Shown in pieces: positions 10,878-20,804 of a DNA stretch of 64,000 nucleotides (position 1 is its first letter; each line of letters starts with the position of its first letter). Position numbers and translations under genes: made by a program. This stretch comes from Hansfordia pulvinata. Taxonomy: Eukaryota; Ascomycota; Sordariomycetes; Xylariales. The notes below the pieces were generated by a model. That model saw nothing but the letters and a program-made list of their open reading frames with translations. It was not told where the DNA came from and searched no databases. The stretch covers positions 868,001 through 932,000 of the forward strand of contig BJKQ01000007.1 in assembly GCA_006538405.1 (NCBI GenBank), written 5' to 3'.

Positions 10878-12263
10878 AGAGCTCCTCCCACGGCGCCCTC
10901 CTGCCGCGTCGACTCAGCTCACTCAGTCCCTCCCGAGGATCGTAAGCCAGCTCCAGACCCCGGCCAGACAGACACGGCTGCCTCCCACACTCCCTTAGGT
11001 ACCTAACTGCCTGTTAGTAGGCAGTAGGGCCACCTTAATAGCCGACCCGCCGCTCCGCCGCTCCCATCACCGGTCTGAAAAAGGCTCGCTTCGCTCTCGG
11101 GCTTCCTCCCCCGGGCTAAACATAGAGACACATACAGCCCAGTGGCGACGTCTGGTCCCCTCGAGATTCCGGGGCAGACCATCGAGCACTACCTTAATCA
11201 GTGGTCCTCTCTTTTTTTTTTTTTTTTTTTTTTTTCGATTGCCGGACCCGAAAACGCAAGCAGCCCAGGAACCCGCGGATCCCACCCCACAAAACTCCCA
11301 GGCTTTGCTGGCTTCTAGACTAGAAAAAGTCGGCGATTGAGCCGGATCGCCCCAACGGACCGACTACTGTCGTACACCCGGATCGACAGGATCGCCGGGC
11401 TCCGCGTTTCGACTCTCGACAGGGCTCTTTTCGCGACGAGGCGCAAGGTCGTGTCGCCGCTGTGCCTGACGCAGCGCAGCTCCATTGCCGCACAAACACA
11501 CGACGACGACGACGACGGGCGGTTTCTCTTCCTTTCAGGATTTAGTGAGTTGGTCAGTCTCGCGCCTCCCATTCCACGGAGCAGTCTCGACCGCGAGGAA
11601 TCTTGAGCCCTTCTTTAGTCCACGGCTCCCAGGCGCGTTCTTTTCTTTGTTCTTCTTTCCTTTTCACAGGGCTGTGCTGGGTGTCTCGGGTTCGATCGGG
11701 AAGAGGCGAATCGCCGTTCGAGGTCGATCCGAGCGGGGAATCCAGACTCGGGAGTTGCTCTGCTATTCTTGCCAGCTCGCAGAAGGCGGAACGAACCACT
11801 CCTCGGGTTTCGTGTTGCGCACAGGGGCTTGCGCCACCGATCTGCAGAACGACGCGGAGAAACCTGGCGGCCCCCCCTCTCGGCGAGAGCGGGATGGGAA
11901 TCGTGACTGGGGCCCGAGGATGGAACGGAGAAGAGCGCCGCACCTGTGAAGGGCACATCTGCCCCCCGGTCCGCTAGTAGAGAGGTCTACATGTTTAGAT
12001 ACGAGGGCATACCATACATAAGTTAGGTAAGTAGGTACCTACACAACGTACTGCCACGATGGGAACACGCTCGACATGCTGCTCGGCTTCTCATAACACG
12101 AGAGGCACGCTGTCTGGCAAACCCCGTCCCCTTTCCCCCCCCCCCCCCCCCCCCCCAAACCGCAATCCCTCCTGTGCCCTCTCCCGTCCCGCCCTCCCCT
12201 TGAACGTTCGTTTCCCCCTCCTCTCCTCAACACCCACCCACCCACTCACCCACCAGCGCCCTT

Positions 12264-13493
12264 TCACTTCTTCGCCGCCCCCGCAGCCCCGAGGTCCTCG
12301 ACGGCGCCCTCGCGGTCCCACGTCTCCCGCTCCAGCGCCCGCGCCGCGCCCAGCAGCCGCCACACCGCGGCCCTCGCCCGCGCCCGCTCGGCCTCCTGCC
12401 GGCCCCAGACCCCGTGCAGCACCGCCACCGCCCGCAGCGGCAGGCTGGCCCGCGCCCCCGCCCGGTAGTCGTACACCACCACTTCCTCGCGCGTCCGCGC
12501 CGCCACCCTGCCCGCGTCTCTGCTGCTGCTGCTGCTGCCGCCGCCGCCGCCGCCGCCCCCGTGCGCGTAGATGGCGCACTCGAGCTGCAGTGACGTGTCG
12601 GAGGCCGAGGGCGGCGAGGCCAGGCGGTGGTACGCCGAGATGCGGTCTGGGTATTTTACGGGCTATTCGGGGAGTGGGTGGGCAGGCGGATTATCAGCGG
12701 GAGCGCATTCAAGGCCGGAAGGGAGGTGGGTGGGGGGTTGGTGTTGAATATTAACAATGAAGGGACAACTGACAAACTTAAAGTCGGTGGTGATGGACTT
12801 CATGATCAGGCCGACCGAGTCGGGCGTCATGAGGGACAGCCACATGTCGCGGTGGGCCGGGTCGACGGTGGCAAAGTGCGTGATCCAGTTGACGCGCGAC
12901 GACTCTGCGTAGCGGACGTAGTTGACGTTGTTGACGTGTTGCTGCCGGAAGGGGGGGGGGACAGGCCGAGCCACGGCGGCCCCTTGTCGTCAGCGGCAGG
13001 TTTCCCGGGCCACTCACTTGCTCCTCCCAGATTTCTCACCCGTCTGCTCGGGGGCGGGGCGGAAAAATTAAGGAAAAATACAGAGAATGGGCAAATAGGA
13101 TAGAAAAAAAACTCACAAACGAGTCCATCTCGCCCCAGGCGACGGCGTGCCGCCTCAACCCGCCCGCGGCGTCGCCGGTCAGGAAGCCCTCGCTGCCGGC
13201 GGCCAGGGCGCGCCAGTCGGCGGCGAGGACGCGCAGGATGGCGGTGGCGCGCGCGGTCTGCTCGCCGGAGCAGCCAAAGGTCAGGCACCTGCCGACGCGG
13301 GCGCGCAGGTCCGACAGCCAGCGGGCCGGCGGGGGCGGGGGCATCTCCCGGGGCACGGCGATGGCGGACGTGGTGGCCGGGGAGGGCGGCGGGAGGAGGC
13401 ACCACCGGATGCGGTAGAGGTGGTGGTCGAGTAATAGCAGTCACGGCGGCGGCGGAGGGGGGCCGGAGGAGCAGCCCGGGCGCCACGGAGCAT
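12264..13493 (-). CDS. Fungal hotdog-fold thioesterase-like protein, probably mitochondrial
   Basis: Exons 13493-13117, 12941-12774 and 12662-12264. The junctions give GEMDSF/QHVNNVNYV (donor GTGAGT, acceptor GGCAG) and TDFKF/PVKYPDRIS (donor GTCAGT, acceptor AATAG). The block HVNNVNYVRYAESSRVNW is the signature of 4-hydroxybenzoyl-CoA-thioesterase-like hotdog proteins. RWLSDLRARVG upstream and VVVYDYRAG downstream are typical of the fungal branch. The N-terminus MLRGARAAPPAPLRRRR is Arg-rich and non-acidic, as in a mitochondrial presequence; an in-frame ATG at 13586 would add 31 residues. The frame breaks between about 13370 and 13440 and is repaired by one added base, giving 314 residues. 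Exact substrate unknown. It is divergent from the LYR gene. Confidence 0.78.
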
Positions 13494-14246
13494 TGAGGCT
13501 GCCGGGGTCGGGGCCGGAGTCTTTGGCGGCGCCGACGGCCTGGCCGCCAGGCCAGACGGCAGGGGGAGACGGGGGCGCGGGGGCATTGCTGTGTGAAGGG
13601 GAGGTAGGTAATGAGAACTGGGACGCGTGCGGGAAGAGCGGGAGGAGGAGCGGTAGATCACCACGGCGCGGCGGTGACTAGCCGAACCGACACGCAAAGG
13701 CGATTGCTCTCTCACACAAGACAAGACAAGGGAGACAAGGCGCAAAACGGAAGCAAAGCAGAGAAGCGAGGTGGAGGTAGAGGTAGAGGTAGAGGTAGAC
13801 GAGGGCGGTTTGGGTGGACGATCGGACGGGCGGACGGATGGACGGACGGAGGCGGGCGGCGTGGCGTCGTGGGCAGTCAACCCCAGTCGGGAATCTGGGT
13901 AGCTGCACGCACACTGCTGCACACTGGACACTGGACACTGGACACTGGAGCTCCAGCTGGAGCATCGTACTAACACGCCCGCAACAGGCCCTGGAGGTTC
14001 GCAGAGCTACAGTGGAGCTGGAGGGGGACGGAGCCTGTATCGGCAGAGGCGGGGCGGCGCATTGGGGCTGACTTGGGAGGCACGGTACAGTACAGTACAG
14101 CCCTCCAGTACTTTAGGTACACGCTGGCTGGGCTCGGCGGGGCCCGAGGAGCTCGGTGATATGACGTGACCGGCCGCCTGGCTCCATCCATCCTCACCTC
14201 CCTCCAACACCATCACGCACGCTTCGCGACGCGACAGCCAGCCGCC
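13494..14246. other. Divergent promoter between thioesterase and LYR genes, with small tandem repeats
   Basis: This 0.75-kb stretch separates the two starts. It holds four GAGGTA units at 13774-13797, four ACACTGG units at 13921-13948, GTACA repeats at about 14084-14099 and a TTTAGGTAC word at 14112. If the thioesterase starts at 13586 the left end is coding. Confidence 0.55.
13921..13948. repeat. ACACTGG minisatellite, four copies
   Basis: Four perfect 7-base tandem units in the shared promoter between the thioesterase and LYR genes. Confidence 0.85.
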
Positions 14247-14938
14247 ATGACGACGACGACGGCCCCAACCCGGAGCTGCGTCGGCAGGTCATTGCCATCT
14301 ACAAAGGCAAGCCGGTCCCTTCTCACCCTCGCAACCCAATCCAGTTCAATGATTCCCTCCCTCACATAAGATCGCTGGCCAGCTGCTGGAAACCCGCCCG
14401 CCAAAAACCGCTGACAAGGAATGGGAGAGGGGGAAAACCCTCCCCGGGGAAAACAAAACAGAGCTGCTCTTCCTAGGCCGCGAGTACCCAGGCGGCGGGC
14501 TGGCCTGGTTCCGCCCCCGCCTGCACCGCGCCTTCATGGCCCACGCCCACGAGCGCGACGACGAGGCCATCCGCCGCGGCCTGGCGCGCGCCGACTTTGT
14601 CCGCAAGGGTAAATATACCTCCATCCCCCCCCTCCCTTCACGTGTTATACGCCTGTGGCCTCCGCACGAGAAAAAAAAGAAGGAGGGGATTTACAAGCAG
14701 GGAAAAAAAAATATGTAATTCATAATGACTGACCACGTCTCGGCACACGCGCCCGCGAGCAGAGATCGAGGCACTGTACGTGAACCCGGCCCACGGCACC
14801 TTTTGTTTACCCCCTCGCCGGTAACTCGCACGAACTAACCTCTCGTGCGCCTCCGGCGGAGGACGAGGCGAGGAAAAAAAAAACAGATATTACCTGAAGC
14901 GATACCGGACGCTGCGCAAGCGGTACGACGGGGCGTAG
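14247..14938 (+). CDS. LYR-motif protein, ETFRF1/LYRM5 homologue
   Basis: Four exons: 14247-14306, 14462-14608, 14763-14775 and 14887-14938. Joined, they give IAIYK-ELLFLGREYP, then FRPRLHRAF, ADFVRK-EIEAL-YYLKRYRTL and RKRYDGA. This is the Complex1_LYR family, matching the ETFRF1/LYRM5 type (LYK-LLYLGRDYP and ELEALYFLRKYR in animals), which in animals binds electron-transfer flavoprotein in mitochondria. Intron 1 is a GC-AG intron (AAAG/GCAAGC). Exon 3 is only 13 nt between a GAGCAG acceptor and a GTACGT donor. The ATG at 14247 is one base out of frame with PNPELRRQV; adding one base gives 90 residues. An alternative is an upstream exon with ATG at 14161 and a 76-nt intron. The 3' exons are secure; the start is not. 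Confidence 0.8.
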
Positions 14939-15416
14939 ACCGGGCTCTGCCGTGCCCCCATAGGAACGAAGAAAAAAAAAAGAAAAGAAAAAAAGAAGGG
15001 GCGCCGCGGCCAGTCCTCTCGCCTCACCGGGTGTTTTTGGACGGGAATCGGATTTGGCTGGCCAGTGGGAGGGCGACGATGGCAAGTTTCGGGATAAAAA
15101 CGATGGGCCTGAGTGACTGCCAGGTGGTCTGCGCCGGCCTACTTGGATAGTTGAATACCCAAATTCTTGTATCAACTCACAGCAGGCCTTTTGCGTGGCT
15201 TGCAACGCATGTACCTACATAGGTACTCGTAATCATGGGTTGACTGGTAACGGGCACCATACCATTCTCACTCATGAGCGCCAAACCTGTCCTGGCCGTC
15301 GAACATGAACGGCGGCAAGTATCAAAATTCCGAAAAGCGCAGGATCGTTCGATTCATCAAAAGCTAACAAGGCCAACTCGGGAAAACATGGGGTGGCACC
15401 GACACACTCTTGGGCT
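14939..15416. other. Convergent 3' flanks
   Basis: The LYR gene (+) and the methyltransferase (-) end toward each other here. A-rich runs occur at 14970-14998. Nothing else is seen except a CATAGGTACTCGTAATC word near 15219 that combines both intergenic motif types. Confidence 0.5.
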
Positions 15417-16682
15417 CTACTTGGGCACCCTCTTCTTGGCTGACCACGCGCCCACCTCGAGGCATTCGCCCCAGCTGGTCCCCCCTTCTCGGAGGAGGTC
15501 ATTCATCATTTTGCCCGTCCAGTTGTCCCACTCGTCCTGGCTCTTGCCACTGACCTCGCGCAGCACCGGCTCGAAGCCGTGGATCAGCCCGACGACCGTC
15601 TCCAGTGCCGTCCTTCGCAGCGCGGCCTGGCCCTCTGTCAGCACCTTGCCCGTCGGCTTGCTCCCGGGCACCGTCACCCCGGCTTTGCTCTTGCCCTTCA
15701 TGTCAATGTAGCTCTTCCCATCCTTGGTCACCACACCTCCCACACCCTCGCGCTCCCAGCGGATCCCACTGAGCGGGATGGCCAGGCGCTTGGAGCGCAC
15801 GTCCATCAGGTCTTCCGACTCTTGCAGGAGCCACGGGCCGATGAGCGTGCAGGGCACCGTGGACAGGCCGCGCAGGTCCATGGCCTTGGTGATCCAGCTG
15901 TTGTACTCGACGAGGAAGGTGTTGAGGGGCGCGCTCATGGGCGTGTTGGACCCCATCACGTAGGCGCCCAGCCGGGCGGCGTCGCTGTCCTCGTCCCCGC
16001 TCGAGTCCTCGTCGCCGTCGGGGCGGCCGGCCTTGGCGCCGTGTGGCCGCAACATGCGGATGGACAGATCAGACTCCCATATCTCGAGCACTCCGCCGGG
16101 CTTGAGCACACGGTGGTACTCCTCGACGAGGCCCTGGTACGCGTCGGCGGTGTTGACAATGGACATGTCCTTGACCATGACGAGGTCGAATTCCCCGTCC
16201 GGAAAAGGCCACGAGATTTGCCGGATGTCGTGCTGCACGAAGCGCCACCGCATGTCCTTGTCGGGCTTGGAGATGGGGTCGGAGCCGGTGCCGGCCAGCG
16301 GGGCAATGTCGAGGCCGGTAAACTCAATGTCGGAGTGGCCGTGTTGAGAAAAATAGCGGTGGCACATCATGCTCCAGAAGCCGGAGCCGCAGCCGACCTC
16401 GAGGACCTTGGCCGGAGGCCGGTTGGCAAAGGCGGTCGAGGTGATGGGGCCGCTGAAGAGCTGGAACATGAGCAGGGTGCGGAGGGACTGGCGATGCAGC
16501 TCAGCCAGGTCGACAGGGAGGGGGTAGACCAGAGTAGGGTCGGCTAGGTACGTGCGGCCATTGCGGGTGACGAAGACCTTGCCGCCGTTTTGCTGGGCTT
16601 TAGGGCCCGGGGAGGTGACAATGCTGGGCAGGCCGCCCTCGTGGGAGGTGGTCACGCCCAGCGTGTTCTCGCTGGAGGCCAT
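15417..16682 (-). CDS. Class I SAM-dependent methyltransferase (catalytic part)
   Basis: The open frame encodes 421 residues from the ATG at 16682 (MASSENTLGV). Methyltransferase motif I is VLEVGCGSGFW, followed by the acidic end of strand 2 (FTGLDIAPLA), an acid-adjacent loop (FVQHDIRQI), the post-II strand FDLVMVKDMS, and HRVLKPGGVLEIWE. This is the Rossmann-fold order of class I enzymes. An Asp/Ser-rich insertion (DGDEDSSGDEDSD) follows. The frame stays open upstream of 16682 (DDLIVDRRQSF), and I believe translation starts much further upstream with a disordered region (next entry), as in fungal homologues that I recall with long Ser/Pro-rich N-termini. Substrate is unknown; nothing nearby suggests a biosynthetic cluster. 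Confidence 0.8.
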   Translation of the reverse strand: MASSENTLGVTTSHEGGLPSIVTSPGPKAQQNGGKVFVTRNGRTYLADPTLVYPLPVDLAELHRQSLRTLLMFQLFSGPITSTAFANRPPAKVLEVGCGSGFWSMMCHRYFSQHGHSDIEFTGLDIAPLAGTGSDPISKPDKDMRWRFVQHDIRQISWPFPDGEFDLVMVKDMSIVNTADAYQGLVEEYHRVLKPGGVLEIWESDLSIRMLRPHGAKAGRPDGDEDSSGDEDSDAARLGAYVMGSNTPMSAPLNTFLVEYNSWITKAMDLRGLSTVPCTLIGPWLLQESEDLMDVRSKRLAIPLSGIRWEREGVGGVVTKDGKSYIDMKGKSKAGVTVPGSKPTGKVLTEGQAALRRTALETVVGLIHGFEPVLREVSGKSQDEWDNWTGKMMNDLLREGGTSWGECLEVGAWSAKKRVPK

Positions 16683-18276
16683 GGCCGAAGCGGGAGCCGG
16701 TCGGGACGACACGGCAGAGTGGCGAGGGCAAGGGCGGAAAGATTGTCGGCGGTCCACGATCAGGTCGTCATTGCGTTGAGGGCGGGTTTGGGGGTGAGCG
16801 AGCTGTTCAGGGGGCTGAGGTGGTATTTTGGCGCAGGGATGCTCGTGCGTGGGGTGGGGGTCGAGCGGCCGTCGTGGTCGTTACCGTCGTCGTTACCGTC
16901 GTCGTTATCGTCGGTGGCTTCGTCGTGGGAGGCGTTGGAGTCGTGGTGGCTGTGGCGAGCAAGGCCGTGATCAACGCAGCACGGACGCGGCGTGCGATTG
17001 TGGGGAGGCGCCGCCGCAGCGGGCGGCGAGAGCGGCGGGCGCGACCAGACGGCAGAGGCGTCGGCGTCGGTGGCAGGCCAAAGCGCCGCAGCGACCGAAT
17101 GAGGAGATCGGGATAAGGTGTCAGGAGGCGAGTGGTGAGGCGTCGCAGTCGCAGGGCCGTGAGCGGCTGAAAGGCGAGGACGGGGGAAGAAGAGGGAGAG
17201 AGCAGCGGCCGCGGCGCGCAGAGGAGGAGTGGGAGTGGAGATGGGGGCTTTGGCAGGCGGAGAGGCAGAGGTGGTACGGGGCGCGGCAGTGGTGATGGTG
17301 GTCGTGGCCGGGGTTGTGCGGGCGGCGGCGGCGGCGGCGGCGGGTATTGGTGGCGCTGTGACTGCGAGCGTGCAGGCGGCACTGGAGACGCCGAGGGTGC
17401 TGGCGGTACCTCCACTGGTAGCGGGCAGGCGTCCACCACAGCTGCAGCCTGTAGCGCCAGCGACGGCCCCTCCAGTGGCAGCCGAAGCGACATTAGCGGC
17501 AGCGGCAGCGCCATTGTCGGCCGGGCTAGTGGCTGGGGAGGGGCGTGGTACGGCGTTAGAGAGCACCTCCGGCTGTGTCTGTGTGCGGCCAACTCCTGGA
17601 GCTCCAGCGCCTCGGTCGCCGCCCGCCGCCCGCGTCGCTGGCTGCCGCGGTGCGCTGAGGCCGGCAGCTGCAGGCGGTGGGGTGTCAGCGCCGGAGGGAC
17701 GCGGACTCGTACGAGATGCATGTCGCGTATTCCCACAGGTACGTACACAGGTACCTGCTGTTGCTCCTGTACCGGCACCCGCACTGGCACTGGCACTGTC
17801 ACCGGAGCAGCAGTTGGAGCGGGAAGGCTGCCCTCCTCCTCGTCCGTCTTCGTCCCCTTCACTGGCCACGTCAACATCACCATCAGTATCGGCATCACCA
17901 TCCGCAACAGCCTCTCCCTCACATCCGCCTTCTCCCCTGTGCGTCCACGTCCGCTCGCTGGCAGCTCTTGTCCGCGGCCGTAGGGGCCATTGGTCCGGGT
18001 CCTGCTCGATCCGGCAGGTGGGCTGTCCACGCCAATGTTCGCGCCAGCACCAGCGGTCCCTGGCTGATCAGTCCGACCACATCCGAGTAGCCCTGCACGC
18101 CCTGGTGTGCCTGGCGTGCCTGGCTGCCCGCTCTGGGGGTCCGTGCGTTTGGCGGGGCTGCTCGTCTTGGTTTTCTCGGGTCCGACTTCCCCCTCGTCTT
18201 TGCCTGGTCCTCCTCCCACGCCGTGGCTGCGGCCCTTCAAGATGCGGCTCCTCATCTTGTTCTTCCTGGACTCCAT
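16683..18276 (-). CDS. Probable disordered N-terminal region of the methyltransferase gene
   Basis: Two minus-strand frames look protein-like. The upstream part (EAREMESRKNKMRSRILKG, ATG at 18276, frame already open before it) is charged and helical. From about 17930 a second frame reads acidic and Ser/Pro/Ala-rich sequence (GDADTDGDVDVASEGDED, SPPDTLSRSPHS) and ends LNSSLTPKPALN just before the methyltransferase frame begins as NDDLIVDRRQ. Both frame changes have the sign of a single missing base, though introns could explain the upstream one. I infer one gene spanning about 15417 to 18.3 kb. A long plus-strand ORF over the same DNA (17229-18377) has poorer composition. Exact structure cannot be fixed from sequence alone. 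Confidence 0.45.
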
Positions 18277-20804
18277 TTCCCGTGCCTCCGCTTGGCTCTT
18301 GGGTTTCGGGGGCCCTTGAATCCGTAGAGCGAGACCGCCGGATAGACCTCCATGGCCAGTATGTAGCTTCGCGCTGATCGAGGATGTATGATACAACAGC
18401 CAAGGGGCCAGACCACTTCATCTGAGGCAGCACTGCATTCGTCTTGGCAGAATCCTGCGCTTCTTCTCGAAACAAGTCCTGGTTATCGTTGTATCGCAGG
18501 TGACTGGCGCCCTTGCATGACTGGTCGGTGGATGGGGCTCCTCGGTGAAGAGCATCGCATACTCGTATGCACCAGGCTCGAAGGGCTGCTTCGTCTACTG
18601 GTGTCTCTTGAATCACCGCGGGAACTAACAAGTTACAGATGCAACGAAATGCCGAGCTAACCGCCTGATATATACTGCGCCGGCGCGAGGTCGGCATGCT
18701 GGGAGGACCAACCTACCTTCGCCAGCCGGCCATTCTGTCCAAACCCATGCGCTTGACCTCAACGGAGGAACGGAAACCCGGCTGCGTCGCACTTTCGACT
18801 GAATTGAGGCCAGGGCTGACACGGATTGTGAGGGATCGATGCCCTCGAGTTGGCCCTCGGCTCGAAAGAACAGACATATACCACCCGCAGCGCGCGCGGG
18901 GCCCGTAGCGATGCTCAAAGTTGCCTCGCCGCGCTTCACATGCGAAAAGTTACTGGTCATCGGCTTGAGATGCTTCCACGTGCTAGTCATGCGCGCGTCT
19001 CCTCTGGGCCATGACATCCCAGTCTCACATCGCAGTCAGAGTCGCTCCGAAATACAGCGAGATGTCGAGTTTCCACAAGTTCGCTGCAGTCATGGGAGAA
19101 TACGCAGATCCCTGCCTGTGCGTGTCTCAGTCCCCGCACGACTCGGCAGACCACCGAATGCATCGGCGTTTTTGTTGCACGCTTTGGCGGGGGCGCGTCG
19201 GCACTCCCCTCTCCCAATAGCCGACCTTGAGATACGAATCTCCGGAGAAATCCCAGTCCCGCATTCATGATGCAGACGCGGCTCGTGTGAGACTCGCATG
19301 TGTTGTGTTCCATATACCTGCTTAGCTGAGTCTTTCCTGCTACGCTGATGCTGGCGAATATCAGGTGAGAAGCTATACGAGGTTGCGATAGGCCAAAAGC
19401 AGCTCTTGCATACCGACTTTTGCTCCTCTACGAGGCCTAAAGCCTCCGTGCAGTGGCAAGAATATTCTCTATCTGATGGTATCAAAGTCGAAGAGGCTGA
19501 GCTAATGCTGTGCGGGTACAGGCCGAGCAGACAGCAGAGCCGAAATGACAACACCTCGTGGTGATACGAGGTTTTCGGTGGGTGCATTGTGACTGCAGTG
19601 GAACCCGGGGGACCGATTCACTGAATGGGCATAATCACCGTAAGTCACCACGACATCGGGGACAGAAAGGGGTAACATCGAATGCGTCTATGATCCAGCG
19701 GGCGAGCAAACGCCGTATTGCCGTATTGAATATGTCGACTGTCCGCGCACGTGAGGGTTTGTTTGCATGCAGACAAGGTAGACGAGGCAACCCGAGAGTC
19801 CGGCCCAGAATTGGTTGCCCCCCCAGAGAGACGGGCGGTCTAAACAGCAGGCTGCGCGCTGTGTCTGTCGCTCGTCGTTGTCAGCGTGGAGGTTGCTCTG
19901 TTTGATACCCGGTCACATGTGTTTCCGCCCCCCCTTGCGTCCGAAGATGTGTGTTGACATTCGAGCACACTTTGGACACGGGTGAAAAAGAGGAAGAACC
20001 ACGCTGTTTCCCCCAGTCCCTTTTCCCGTCTGTGCTGTCTTTGCCACGGCGTCGACTCCCACACGAAATCGCGCCGTCGCGTCCGCACGCCTCTCAACTC
20101 GTCGCCAAAGAAGATCCATACGGACAAGTGGAAACCACAGCTCATCACCAACGACACCCCAATCGCGGCGGACACGTTTGCTCGCGCGGGGCCCCCCCAC
20201 CGCTGGCCCTTCCACCGGGCGCAAGAGGGCCGATTCAGCAAAGCAACCTCGCACACGGGCGCGCTCTACGTGCGTGCCTTGTACGTGTCACGCACGCACG
20301 AGACTACGCGCGCGAGTGTTCCGTACGAGCATAACCGGGAGGTTGCGAGAGAGGTCTGAGCTGTGAGGGGTGGGAGGGGGGGCGCTGGAGGTGGGCGCGG
20401 GCGGCTGCTGCCCCGGCAACGGGGGTCTGCTTGCGCCAAGGTAAATAATGGCCCCACAATTCCGCCCCGGCGCTGCAACAGCAGCAACGGCATCATCACG
20501 ACGACGACGACCACCACCACCACCACCACCGACAGGCCTCCTCCACACGCAGCGCTTCCGCAACACCACCAAGAACATCTGCCGGGACCTGGCTCGGCTG
20601 CACATCCTTCTCCGCCACATACACCTCGACAAGGGCGACATAAGAGACGACCCCTACGAAAGCAGCAGTCACAACAAGACGGAGACCGAGGACTACGGCT
20701 CGAAACCATCACACTTCGCCCCTCAACAATCACAATCACCAGGAGGAGACGGCAGCAGCAGCAGCAGAAGCAGAAGCAGCATCAGAAGCGGCCCCGAGGA
20801 AAGC
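18277..20804. other. Intergenic sequence upstream of methyltransferase and kinesin
   Basis: The ends should hold the divergent promoters of the methyltransferase gene and the kinesin. Short ORFs between 18400 and 20340 are scattered over all frames with no family character. A palindromic ATACTCGTAT word lies near 18558. From 20448 the kinesin frame is open, so 20448-20804 may be coding (Ser/Arg/Gln-rich). Confidence 0.5.

Larger units (their letters stand above)
10276..12263. other. Promoter of the small secreted gene and intergenic DNA
   Basis: 10276-10520 is the leader and promoter of the minus-strand secreted gene, including a second GA repeat at 10387-10409. Beyond it I see no gene. Notable content: a CGACT pentamer repeat at 10848-10877, a TAGGTACCTA-type word at about 10996, a 24-T run at 11212-11235, another TAGGTACCTA-type word at about 12031 (AAGTAGGTACCTAC), and a 22-C run at 12135-12156. 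ORFs between 11330 and 11980 occur in overlapping frames on both strands and lack protein-like character. Confidence 0.5.

Noticed and set aside
11337..11977. Overlapping ORFs of 85-154 codons on both strands
   Set aside because: Four mutually overlapping frames of similar length with no motif; typical of stop-poor GC-rich intergenic DNA.
17229..18377. 382-codon plus-strand ORF of Ala/Val/Pro-rich composition
   Set aside because: Overlaps minus-strand frames that connect to a conserved methyltransferase and show disordered-protein composition. It cannot be fully excluded without transcript data.
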